Of a stretch of 64,000 nucleotides of DNA, positions 1-8,315 are shown in pieces. Where the stretch lies: positions 496,001-560,000 of the forward strand of contig JADKHN010000006.1 in NCBI GenBank assembly GCA_016721725.1. Reading direction: 5' to 3'. A model generated the notes under the pieces. That model saw only the letters and a list, made by a program, of their open reading frames with translations, had not been told where the DNA came from and made no database searches. The stretch is from Chitinophagaceae bacterium (lineage in GTDB: Bacteria > Bacteroidota > Bacteroidia > Chitinophagales > Chitinophagaceae). Within the stretch, counting starts at the first letter, position 1, and each line of letters starts with the position of its first letter. The position numbers were made by a program, and so were the translations under genes.

Positions 1-1
1 C

Positions 2-1264
2 GGCAGTTTCGGGAACGACAAGAACTACCTGGAGTCCTTAAGAAAGACCTGGTTAAGCAACGGGATCAAAGTACCCTTTTATACAGCGGATGGAGCGACG
101 CCCTATATGCTGGATGCCGGTCATATCAAGGGAACCGCCATCGGGCTCGACAGCGGAGGCAGTGATGCGGATTTTGACCAGGCGAAAAGATCAGATCCGG
201 ATGCCCCCGCCTTCAGCAGCGAGACCTACCCCGGCTGGCTGACCCACTGGGGAGAGAAATGGCAACGCCCCGACACGAATGAGCTCAAAAAAGAAATGGA
301 ATACTTACTGAAGAACAACAAGAGCTTCAATCTATATGTGATCCATGGCGGCACCAATTTCGGATTCACTGCGGGGGCCAATGCATTCAATCCAACCCAG
401 TACCAACCGGATATCACGAGCTACGACTACGATGCGCCCATCAATGAACAGGGAGCACCCACACCAAAATACTTCCTGCTCCGGGATCTCATCGCAAGAT
501 ACACCGGTCAGAAATTGCCCGATCTGCCGGAACCCATCCGGACCATTGAAGTGTCCCCCATCCGGCTAAACTACATGACCACCATCTGGAGACGATTGCC
601 TGCACCCATCCTTTCTGCTCAGCCCAAACCCATGGAAGCATTCGATCAGAACCAGGGGCTGATGCTTTATCGAACCAAACTGATCGGGCATAAAAGCGGT
701 AAACTCAAGATCTGGGAACCACATGACTATGCCATCGTGATGCTCAACGGTAAATTTGTGGATACGGTTTACCGCGACGGCGGCAACTGGACGGTTGAAC
801 TGCCTAAAAGTGATGTGGCCGATCCCGTACTGGAGATCCTTGTTGAAGGAATGGGCCATATCAATTTCGCCCAGTTCATGATCGACCGGAAAGGTATCAC
901 CGACCGCGTCACCCTCAACGGGATGACCCTGATGAACTGGGAGATCTTCAAACTGCCCATGGATGCAGCATTTGTTGAACGGGCCGCGACAGCCGACCGC
1001 GGCCTTGATGACCGGCCGGGCATTTTCTTCGCCAGGGATTTCCAACTGGAAGAAACAGGTGATACCTATTTCGACCTGAGCAATTACAGTAAAGGCATGG
1101 TGTATTTGAATGGCCATAACCTGGGACGGTACTGGAACATCGGACCCCAGCAAAGATTATACTGCCCGGCATCCTGGCTGAAAAAAGGCGAGAACAAGAT
1201 CATCGTATTTGACCTGCTGCAAAAAGAACCTAAAGTTGTGAACGGGAAACGGTCATTGGAGTAA
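2..1264 (+). CDS. GH35 beta-galactosidase, C-terminal part (5' end outside window)
   Basis: The reading frame is open from base 2, so the gene starts upstream of the window. The visible 420 residues begin inside the catalytic barrel, just after the usual acid/base motif (the first visible residues are GSFGNDKNYL). The GH35 nucleophile motif SSETYPGWL..WGE lies near 215-250, with the Glu codon at 221-223. The C-terminal half looks like the family's beta-sandwich domains, including LGRYWNIGPQQRLYCPASWL near the end, a hallmark of GH35 C-termini. The enzyme hydrolyses terminal beta-galactosides, usually in the periplasm or at the cell surface; the signal peptide cannot be seen. The stop overlaps the 3' end of the convergent phosphotransferase gene by 12 bases. 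Family assignment is firm, exact substrate unknown. Confidence 0.93.
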   Translation, partial: GSFGNDKNYLESLRKTWLSNGIKVPFYTADGATPYMLDAGHIKGTAIGLDSGGSDADFDQAKRSDPDAPAFSSETYPGWLTHWGEKWQRPDTNELKKEMEYLLKNNKSFNLYVIHGGTNFGFTAGANAFNPTQYQPDITSYDYDAPINEQGAPTPKYFLLRDLIARYTGQKLPDLPEPIRTIEVSPIRLNYMTTIWRRLPAPILSAQPKPMEAFDQNQGLMLYRTKLIGHKSGKLKIWEPHDYAIVMLNGKFVDTVYRDGGNWTVELPKSDVADPVLEILVEGMGHINFAQFMIDRKGITDRVTLNGMTLMNWEIFKLPMDAAFVERAATADRGLDDRPGIFFARDFQLEETGDTYFDLSNYSKGMVYLNGHNLGRYWNIGPQQRLYCPASWLKKGENKIIVFDLLQKEPKVVNGKRSLE

Positions 1265-2308
1265 ACTCTGCTCAAACCCGATCAGCCTTTGCAATAAAGC
1301 AGCCTGGTTGCCTGCCCTGACCAGGTTATGTCCTTCATACCGGCTTCCGTAATAGCGGTCGTCGTTGAGGTGATCGGACAGGAAACGTAAGGCCTGCATG
1401 TAGATCATGAATTTTCCGGAAAACAGGAGATGGTTCTTCTCCTCCGCTGTTAGTTCTTCCCGCATTTCACTGAGGTACCCGTCCACAAGGGCATGATAGA
1501 ATATCTTCCGGATGCCGATCCGGGAAAAATCCTTTTCCTCTTCGTTTACCGGGCACAGGTAGGTTCTCATCATATCCCCCAGGTCGCTGATGAAATAACC
1601 CGGCATCAGGGTATCCAGGTCGATGACACAAAGAGCCTGGTCATCCGAATTGAACAATACATTGCTGATCTTGGTATCATGGTGGGTGACCCTTGTCTTA
1701 AACAGGTGACTTCCCTTTTCGAATATCCTGACGATATCCCGGTGGTCCTGCATGAACCCGATCAGGGAGCCTGATGCCTTGATCCTTTCCGGATTGCCTC
1801 CGCTGATGGCTTCAAGAAACTGTTCATACCTGTATTGAAGGTCATGAAACCGGGGAATGGTGATCCGGAGCCGGTTCGCATCGAAGCCTGCCAGTTTGCG
1901 GGTGAAGCGGCCAAAGGCCCGAGCCGCTTCATAAGCCTGTTCCGGACTTTCAACCACATCGATTGTATGAGAAGCGGGAATAAATGGAAAGATCCTGAAA
2001 CAGCCGGAGTCCGTTTTCAGCATATCTTCTCCGTTTACTGTTTGCAGGGGATTGGTGAACAAATAATCCGGATGTTCCTGATGAAGATATTCTCCAATGA
2101 TCCTGATATTATAAGCGATATCCTCCGGAGATTTGAAGACGGTTTCATTGATCTGCTGAAGAATGTATGACCGGCCGCCGGATTCCACCTGCCAGGTATG
2201 GTTGATCAGGCCGGTCCCGTGAGGGATGACCCTGGCGGATTCAGCATCCAATCCATAGGCCGTTAAAATTTTGTGCACGCCAGGTTGATTTATACGACAA
2301 TTTACCAA
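1253..2308 (-). CDS. APH/choline-kinase-fold phosphotransferase, NahK-like sugar kinase candidate
   Basis: A 351-residue kinase of the aminoglycoside phosphotransferase fold. The catalytic loop THHDTKISNVLFN (HxDxxxxN type) is followed by the metal-binding VIDLDTLMPG and then SDLGDMMRT, the pattern of N-acetylhexosamine 1-kinase-like proteins. The N-lobe carries GLINHTWQV and a Lys/Gln-rich strand. Such enzymes phosphorylate free sugars such as GalNAc or GlcNAc in the cytoplasm. It converges on a beta-galactosidase gene with a 12-base overlap, which fits a shared glycan-degradation theme, but this is inference. The longest frame begins with TTG at 2308; a GTG at 2278 is an equally credible start. 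A generic phosphotransferase call is safe, the sugar substrate is not. Confidence 0.8.
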   Translation of the reverse strand: MVNCRINQPGVHKILTAYGLDAESARVIPHGTGLINHTWQVESGGRSYILQQINETVFKSPEDIAYNIRIIGEYLHQEHPDYLFTNPLQTVNGEDMLKTDSGCFRIFPFIPASHTIDVVESPEQAYEAARAFGRFTRKLAGFDANRLRITIPRFHDLQYRYEQFLEAISGGNPERIKASGSLIGFMQDHRDIVRIFEKGSHLFKTRVTHHDTKISNVLFNSDDQALCVIDLDTLMPGYFISDLGDMMRTYLCPVNEEEKDFSRIGIRKIFYHALVDGYLSEMREELTAEEKNHLLFSGKFMIYMQALRFLSDHLNDDRYYGSRYEGHNLVRAGNQAALLQRLIGFEQSLLQ

Positions 2309-2338
2309 TGAAAAATGAAGATGAGAAAAAGGAACCGG

Positions 2339-3052
2339 TCAGTCTGGCAATTTTCTTTTCTTCAGGACGCTTACGGCAGAACCTTCTGCCACCAGCACGC
2401 TATGCGGTTTCGTGTTCGCTAAACCGGAGAATACCGGGCCATACAAAGACCCGAAATCGCAGTCAACCAAGAAGACCTTAACACCAAATACCCGCCAGGC
2501 CGGATGCTGTACCTGGTATTCATACGTAACGGTATCTGAATATTTTGAATACCCCCAATAATGTTCAGCGATGAATTCTTCCTCAGACCCGGTCCCCATC
2601 GGCATCGGGTCGTTATCGACATGCGCTTCGATCCGGTTCCATCTCCCCCTGTGTTTCCAATGGTACCCCAAATGGTTAGCTTCTTCGGTCCCTTTCCTGA
2701 AATGGCGCATCGGGTGGGTCCGGTATTTTTCGTGGTAGATCGTATTGGCGACAAGACTGATGGCCGGCTTGGGAACGATCTCTTTAATGAAAACGGTCCC
2801 TCTTTTCCAGATGTCACCGTCCTTGTACCGAACATAGAAACGCAGGTTCACTTCCTCGAAATGCACATGAAAGGGTATTTTCATTCCCAGGACACGGGTA
2901 TCGCAGAACATGAATCCAACAAGGCTGACGAAGATTTTTCCCTTGAACGTATCGAGTTCAGTATGGCTGGGAAGATAGGGTGACAGCACACCAGGCTCAA
3001 CCAGATAATTGGCCATGATGAGATCTTTCCAGTGGGCTGTGAGAAAAGGCAT
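2339..3052 (-). CDS. DUF2071 (YqjF-like) family protein
   Basis: A 237-residue soluble protein that starts MPFLTAHWKDLIMANY and continues with VEPGVLSPYLPSHTELDTF, the typical opening of YqjF/DUF2071 proteins. Later conserved blocks include VSLVGFMF, HFEEVNLRFYVR and a C-terminal FSGLANTKPHSVLVAEGS. The family is structurally related to acetoacetate decarboxylase but its reaction is not established. There is no signal peptide or membrane segment. It lies 30 bases downstream of the kinase gene's start on the same strand, so the two may be co-transcribed from the AT-rich region above 3053. Family membership is confident, function unknown. Confidence 0.85.
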   Translation of the reverse strand: MPFLTAHWKDLIMANYLVEPGVLSPYLPSHTELDTFKGKIFVSLVGFMFCDTRVLGMKIPFHVHFEEVNLRFYVRYKDGDIWKRGTVFIKEIVPKPAISLVANTIYHEKYRTHPMRHFRKGTEEANHLGYHWKHRGRWNRIEAHVDNDPMPMGTGSEEEFIAEHYWGYSKYSDTVTYEYQVQHPAWRVFGVKVFLVDCDFGSLYGPVFSGLANTKPHSVLVAEGSAVSVLKKRKLPD

Positions 3053-3160
3053 GACTGATTTTAGATTTTAGAATTTAGATTTTAGATTTATAGGGGATCA
3101 ACTTGCCTGGATCTGTTCATAAATTGGAAGACTATTTTTTTAATTACTCATCGACCAGAT
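3053..3160. repeat. AT-rich intergenic stretch with 'agattttag' simple repeat
   Basis: Bases 3059-3092 contain four near copies of TTTAGATTTTAGA. The same sequence type recurs at about 58236-58423 and 60418-60450, each time between genes, so it is a dispersed intergenic family in this genome. Confidence 0.6.
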
Positions 3161-4441
3161 TCAACCTTCAACCTTTTTTTCCCGGTAAAATTCCTTAAAG
3201 ATCAGCCGCAGGTTCTGATCGTAGGTCACATAATTATAGAGCCAGTTACAAAATACGAAGAACCGGTTCTTTACGCCCAGGATCAGCATCAGGTGCAATC
3301 CCATCCAGATCATCCAGGCAAAGAAGCCCCGGAAATGGAGTTTAGGTGTAGGTACATCAACAACAGCCAGGTTGCGTCCTACGGTGGCCATGCTGCCCTT
3401 ATCCCGGTAAACGAACTCTTCCAGCGAAGCGGTGGCGCTTTTCATTTCGATCCGGCGCAGGTTAGCGGCCAACAGATCCGCCTGCTGCATAGCAACCGGT
3501 GCTACCTGGGGGTGGCCATTGGGCCAGGATGGTTCTTCCATAAAGGCGACATCGCCAATCGCGTAAACATCCATATTTCCTATAACTCGGCAATGGCGGT
3601 CGGTCCGGATGCGATTCCCCTTCGCGATAAGCCCCTTATCGATACCCTCCGGCACATTACCTTTTATCCCGGCTGCCCAGATCACCATGGCGGTCTGGAT
3701 GACCGTTCCGTTCTGTAAAATCGCCTGCTCACCGTCGTAATCTTTCAGTATACTATCGGTGAGAACGGTGACGCCCATCTTTTCTAGATAACGCCTGGAG
3801 TCTTCGCTGGAGCGTTTATCCATGGATGCCAGCGTCCTTCCCGTTCCTTCCAGCAAATAGATCTTCATCCGGGTGAAATCCAGTTCCGGATAGTCCTTCG
3901 GCAATACGAACCGTTTCATATCTGCAATGGCTCCGCTGAGTTCAACACCCGTTGGGCCCCCTCCCACCACCACGATCGTCATCAGCTTGTTCAGTTCCGC
4001 TTCATCTTTTACACTGAGGGCATCTTCGAAATTATGCAATAAGCGGTGCCTCAGTTGCAAGGCCTCTACCGTGCTCTTCATGGGAAATGCGTTTTCGGCC
4101 ATGCTGTGGTTGCCGAAAAAATTGGTGTCGGCCCCGGTGGCAATGACCAGTGCATCGTAATCGAAGACACCGATATTGGTCACCAGTTTCTTTTCTTCAG
4201 TCCGTATTTGCTGCACTTCAGCCATCCTGAAACGAATGTTCCGGGAACGATGAAAGACCTTTCTGAGCGGAAATGAGATATTGCTGGCATCCAGTCCGGC
4301 TGTGGCCACCTGGTAGAACAACGGTTGAAACTGGTGGTAATTAAACCGGTCGATCAGGGTGATCTCGAAACCGGGTTTGTTGCTCAGTCGACGGGCCAGC
4401 CTGAGTCCGCCAAAGCCCCCTCCGATGATGATGAGTTTCAT
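3161..4441 (-). CDS. ndh: Type II NADH:quinone oxidoreductase (NDH-2)
   Basis: A 426-residue flavoprotein that transfers electrons from NADH to quinone without pumping protons, peripheral on the inner membrane. The N-terminal FAD-binding motif IIIGGGFGGLRLA follows the start directly. A second dinucleotide motif VVVGGGPTGVELSG near residue 165 binds NADH. AIGDVA closes the FAD site and QVAPVAMQQ matches the quinone-site motif of NDH-2. A hydrophobic C-terminal stretch (FFAWMIWMGLHLMLILG) is the expected membrane anchor. I place the start at the ATG before KLIIIGGG (4441); an upstream in-frame ATG at 4462 would add seven residues of no known role. A TATCTTTG promoter box lies just upstream on the minus strand. 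Confidence 0.92.
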   Translation of the reverse strand: MKLIIIGGGFGGLRLARRLSNKPGFEITLIDRFNYHQFQPLFYQVATAGLDASNISFPLRKVFHRSRNIRFRMAEVQQIRTEEKKLVTNIGVFDYDALVIATGADTNFFGNHSMAENAFPMKSTVEALQLRHRLLHNFEDALSVKDEAELNKLMTIVVVGGGPTGVELSGAIADMKRFVLPKDYPELDFTRMKIYLLEGTGRTLASMDKRSSEDSRRYLEKMGVTVLTDSILKDYDGEQAILQNGTVIQTAMVIWAAGIKGNVPEGIDKGLIAKGNRIRTDRHCRVIGNMDVYAIGDVAFMEEPSWPNGHPQVAPVAMQQADLLAANLRRIEMKSATASLEEFVYRDKGSMATVGRNLAVVDVPTPKLHFRGFFAWMIWMGLHLMLILGVKNRFFVFCNWLYNYVTYDQNLRLIFKEFYREKKVEG

Positions 4442-4459
4442 AATTTGGGATTGACAACA

Positions 4460-4467
4460 CAAAGATA
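4460..4467 (-). promoter_or_regulatory. Bacteroidota -7 box for ndh
   Basis: The minus strand reads TATCTTTG here, matching TAnnTTTG, 18 bases upstream of the ndh ATG. No clear TTTG -33 element is seen at the expected spacing. Confidence 0.45.
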
Positions 4468-4524
4468 CACTATTTTCAATAATTTTTGAAAATTAAATAA
4501 ATTAAGACCCATTTATCACTAAAT

Positions 4525-4550
4525 GCAAAAAGCCCCCCGTTACCGGGGGG
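4525..4550 (-). terminator. Rho-independent terminator downstream of serA
   Basis: A 7-bp perfect stem (CCCCCCG/CGGGGGG, loop TTAC, 4533-4550) is followed on the minus strand by CTTTTTGC. It would end a minus-strand transcript coming from serA, leaving a 3' untranslated region of about 200 bases. Confidence 0.8.
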
Positions 4551-4555
4551 ACTTC

Positions 4556-4737
4556 ATGCTTGAACCATTAAATATGCAAACTACTGTACGACTACACGTC
4601 CAACTGCAAGACGCTTGCCGTTACGATCTCCTAATTCGATCCAATTCACTCCTATTCTGAAATTCCTCAGTCAGAGATCCATCCAGGTGTATCTTGAGTT
4701 TGTTCTCCTGTTAAGAGTCATTTACCCTAGCGCAGGA
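4556..4737 (-). other. serA 3' region with possible small broken coding sequence
   Basis: Between the serA stop and its terminator lie about 180 bases that are not obviously junk. On the minus strand one frame gives LRNFRIGVNWIELGDRNGKR and then LAVGRVVVQ before a TAG at about 4582; just upstream in the same frame an ATG opens MTLNRRTNSRYTWMDL and stops at TGA. A second frame over the upstream half reads NKLKIHLDGSLTEEFQNRSE. The pieces look protein-like but no single uninterrupted frame spans them. It could be a decayed or frameshifted small gene, a leader-like RNA or plain 3' UTR. Confidence 0.3.
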
Positions 4738-5976
4738 TCAGTATAAAAGTCGCACCTTGATCGTGGCTTTTACTTTTTTCAGCAATTCGAGCGCGTGCTT
4801 GCTCAGTCCCTTGTCCACATCCAGCACCACGTAACCAATGGAGTCATTCGTCTTCAGGTACTGTCCCAGGATATTGATCTTGTTCCGGCTCAACTGGGTA
4901 TTGATCTCGGACAGGACCCCGGGGACATTCTTATGGATATGGAGGATGCGGTGCGTGCCTTCCTGGGGCGGTAAGGCCAGGGCGGGGATGCTGTGAGATC
5001 CGGTGCTGATCCCTTTTTCCAGGTAATTGAACAGTTTTCCGCTTACGTCATCGCCGATATTGTGTTGCGCTTCCTGCGTGCTGCCGCCGATATGCGGTGT
5101 GAGTAATACATTGCTGAGTCCCTGTAACGGAGAGGAAAACAAGTCGCCGTTCTTTTCAGGTTCTACCGGGAACACATCCACGGCTGCACCGGACAGGTCA
5201 CCTGCCAGCAAGCATTTGCGCAGCGCATCCAGGTCCACCACTTCGCCCCGGGCATAGTTGATGAGAATGCTGCCTTTTTTGAAATATTTCAGCGACTGCT
5301 TATTCACCAGGTTCCGGGTGCCGGGCAGTTCGGGTACATGGAGGGTGACGATATCTGACTGGCTGACCACTTCCCGGAAACTTTTCTTATCCTCGGCATT
5401 GCCCAGGGGCAATTTCGTCTCAATGTCGTAAAAGATCACTTTCATCCCCAGGCTTTCTGCGAGTACGCTTACCTGTTTGCCGATGTTGCCGTATCCGATG
5501 ATGCCGAGGGTCTTGCCCCGCAGTTCATAACTACCACTGGCTTCCTTGAGCCAGACGCCCTCCTGAGCGGCTTCGTCCCTATCGATGACCCGCCGGCTGA
5601 GCATAATGGAAGCGCCGATGACCAGTCCGGCCACGCTCCGGGTATTGCTGTAGGGCGCGTTGAACACCGCTACGCCTTGTTGTGTGGCCGCTTTCAGATC
5701 AACCTGGTTGACCCCGATGCAGAAACAGCCGATCGCCTGTAGTTTAGTGGCGGCCTCCAGCACTTTTTTAGTCACCTGCGTCTTACTACGGATACCCAGC
5801 AGGTGCACATCCTTCACCGCGGAGATCAGTTCCTCCTCGCTCATCGCCCGGCTGATCTTTTTTACATGACCATAGCCCGCGGAGGTGAAATGGCCTACTG
5901 CCACATCACTGATGTTCTCCAGGAAAAGGATCTTGATCTTGTCCTTCGGGTAGCTGGTTATTTTTTTTTCTCCCAT
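4738..5976 (-). CDS. serA: D-3-phosphoglycerate dehydrogenase
   Basis: A 412-residue cytoplasmic enzyme that oxidises 3-phosphoglycerate with NAD+, the first committed step of serine synthesis. The nucleotide-binding loop GIIGYGNIGKQV sits near residue 157. The 2-hydroxyacid dehydrogenase signatures follow: YARGEVVDLDAL, the AVDVFPVEPE block and LTPHIGGSTQEAQ with the catalytic His. The C-terminal 75 residues (HIHKNVPGVLSEINTQLS...) form an ACT domain, the usual site of serine feedback control. Length and order match the ACT-bearing type of about 410 residues. It is a single gene with its own promoter box (5999-6026) and terminator (4525-4550). Confidence 0.95.
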   Translation of the reverse strand: MGEKKITSYPKDKIKILFLENISDVAVGHFTSAGYGHVKKISRAMSEEELISAVKDVHLLGIRSKTQVTKKVLEAATKLQAIGCFCIGVNQVDLKAATQQGVAVFNAPYSNTRSVAGLVIGASIMLSRRVIDRDEAAQEGVWLKEASGSYELRGKTLGIIGYGNIGKQVSVLAESLGMKVIFYDIETKLPLGNAEDKKSFREVVSQSDIVTLHVPELPGTRNLVNKQSLKYFKKGSILINYARGEVVDLDALRKCLLAGDLSGAAVDVFPVEPEKNGDLFSSPLQGLSNVLLTPHIGGSTQEAQHNIGDDVSGKLFNYLEKGISTGSHSIPALALPPQEGTHRILHIHKNVPGVLSEINTQLSRNKINILGQYLKTNDSIGYVVLDVDKGLSKHALELLKKVKATIKVRLLY

Positions 5977-5998
5977 GATGATTAGCCCGTATTTTGCA

Positions 5999-6026
5999 CA
6001 AATATATCTGTTCTAAGTTATTCCAA
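5999..6026 (-). promoter_or_regulatory. Promoter for serA
   Basis: On the minus strand TTG (6024-6026), a 17-base spacer and TATATTTG (5999-6006) resemble the Bacteroidota -33/-7 promoter, 23 bases upstream of the serA ATG. Confidence 0.45.
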
Positions 6027-6028
6027 CC

Positions 6029-7385
6029 ATGATACCGGTTACCCCCCATTTCAAATACATCACGAACCTGCTGAACCGGGTTCTGCTGATCATGGGAATG
6101 GGTATCCTGTCTGCCGGGTTCCTGTCCTGCCGTTCTTCCGGTTCAAAAATAAACGGGGGCTCTGATACAATGATACGGTATTCGATCCCGGAACCCCTCC
6201 TCTCGACCGTGCCGAAAGCCTTCGCCTGCAGGTGGCCTGTGAATCCTGGTACGACACCGTGCTGAAGGTCCGCGGTTTCAACGGCGGCATACTGGTTGCC
6301 CGGAAAGGACAGGTGGTATTTGAACGATACAGCGGAACCGGTCATCTCCCGGGACAGGATACCATCCGGGATAATACCCCGCTGCAGATCGCTTCAATAA
6401 CCAAGACCTTCACCGCGATGGCAGTTTTGAAATTGGTCCAGGATGGCAACGTTCAACTTGATGACGAATTGGCCAGGTACTTCCCTTCCTTCCATTACGC
6501 GGGTGTGACCATCCGAAATTTATTGAATCACCGCAGCGGCCTGCCCAATTATACTCATTTCATGGAGAACATGGGCTGGGATAAGACCCGGTTCGTCACC
6601 AATGAGGATGTGCTCGAATTCCTGATCAGCCGTAAGGCGGACATGGTGAATGTCGCTCCTCCCGATCACCATTTCTCTTATTGCAATACCAATTACGCCC
6701 TGCTGGCATTACTCATCGAAAAGTCACCGGAAAAAAATACGTCGAATACCTGCAACAGGTTTTCTTCACCCCATTGAACATGAAGAATACCTATGTTTTC
6801 AGTTTGAAGGACACCGGCACTGCCTTACCCAGTTACGACTGGAAAGGTCGCCTGATGCCGTTTGGATTCCTCGACGGGGTCTATGGCGATAAGAATATAT
6901 ATACCACCGTAAGGGACCTGCTGAAATGGGACCATTTCCTCAATTCCGGCGCCTGCTTCACACCGGAAACACTGGAACAAGCCTATGCCCCGTACAGTAA
7001 TGAGAAACCGGGGATCCGCAATTACGGACTGGGCTGGCGCATGAACATTTATCCCGAAGGCAAAAAGATCATCTACCACAACGGATGGTGGCATGGCAGC
7101 AATGCCAGTTTCATCCGCTTATTGAAAGACAGTGCGACCATCATCGTGATCGGGAATCGTTTCACCCGGGCTGTTTACCATGCCAGGTCACTGGCCAACC
7201 TGTTTGGGGATTATTATGGTCCGGAAGAAGAGGAAGACCTGGAACCCAACCGGTCTGCAGATTCATTGAATCTGCTCCTTCCGGCAAAAGACAGCGTAAG
7301 GGTCAATACTAAAAAGTCTAAAACAGCGCCGGTAAGCAGAAAAAAAGATGTGCCGGCCACGAAAAGAAAAGTTCGCAAAAACTGA
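6029..7385 (+). CDS. Beta-lactamase-family serine hydrolase lipoprotein (two frameshifts)
   Basis: A class C beta-lactamase/DD-peptidase-fold hydrolase, reconstructed across three frames. It opens with a lipoprotein signal ending at SAGFLSC (Cys34). The catalytic SITK motif is encoded at 6394-6405, the YxN-like SYCNTNY near 6678, and the HxG motif region HNGWWHGSN near 7080-7100, so the active site is complete. The frame breaks near 6200 and near 6724 (GAAAAG followed directly by TCACC, where GAAAAGGTCACC would restore EKVTGKKYVEYL). Each break is repaired by one added base. The C-terminus is a Lys/Arg-rich tail. The family includes esterases and peptidases, so the substrate is open. Both breaks may be consensus errors. 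Confidence 0.82.
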
Positions 7386-7520
7386 TCTCCCGTTCTCTAT
7401 TGAGATTTCATCAGATTGCAGTTATCCCCTATTTTTTTTAACGATTGTGCAATATTTGGGCATAAACTATGCGGTTTTTTGCGTTTTTTATTTTTAAATT
7501 GAGCGCGCTAACACTAACGA

Positions 7521-8271
7521 ATGCTTAAGAGAGAACGCCAGGCCTACATCGTTCACCAGGGTAAACCTGCACAACAAAGTGCTGTCTGCCTCACTGAGCA
7601 ATGAGATCAATGTCTCGGAAGACACCATCCGGAGAGACCTGCAGGAGTTATCCGAGAATGGCAAACTCATCAAGGTACATGGCGGGGCCCTCTCCCGCTC
7701 CTTCAACGACATCAGTTTTCCGGCCAGCAAGGTCTATTCCCGCGAGAAGAAACTCATCATCGCCCAAAAAGCGATTCAGCTGATCCGGAATGGCATGTTC
7801 GTGATCACGGGCGGCGGAACCACCCTCATCGAGATGGCCAGGCTCTTGCCTGTCGACCTTTCGGCCACCTTCATCTCCGGCAGTATCCCCCTGATCGTGG
7901 AATACATGTACCATCCGAATATCGAAGTGATCGTCATCGGGGACAAATTATCCAAGAATTCAAAGATCACCGTTGGTGCCGATGCGCTGGCCAGGATCAG
8001 TTCATTGAAACCCGATCTCTGTTTCCTGGGTATCAATGCGATCGATATCCGGCTCGGCATCACGGATAACGACTGGGATGTGTCCCAACTGAAAAAATCG
8101 ATGATCGACGCTTCACAGAAGGTCGTCTGCCTTACCATTTCAGAAAAGCTCAATACCACCCAGGCGATCCAGGTTTGCGACCTGTCGAAAATAGATATCC
8201 TGATCACCGAATTACCCGGAGATCACCCCCTGCTGAAACCATTTGTTGATGCAGGAATAAGCGTATTATAA
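7521..8271 (+). CDS. DeoR-family transcriptional regulator (one frameshift)
   Basis: A DeoR-type repressor of about 250 residues. The N-terminal winged helix reads MLKRERQAYIVHQ, then after a one-base correction VNLHNKVLSASLSNEINVSEDTIRRDLQEL with the family signature VSEDTIRRDL. The C-terminal part is the sugar-phosphate-sensing domain (FVITGGGTTLIEMARLL near residue 95, then GADALARI and FLGINAIDIRLGIT). One extra G near 7558 (CAGGGTAAAC) splits the gene; removing it joins both parts. It lies 44 bases upstream of the SusC gene on the same strand, so it may control the uptake operon. The effector is probably a phosphorylated sugar by family analogy. Confidence 0.85.
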
Positions 8272-8315
8272 TAAAGAAAAAAAATTAACTTTATAAACAA
8301 CCAAAAACAGACAGT

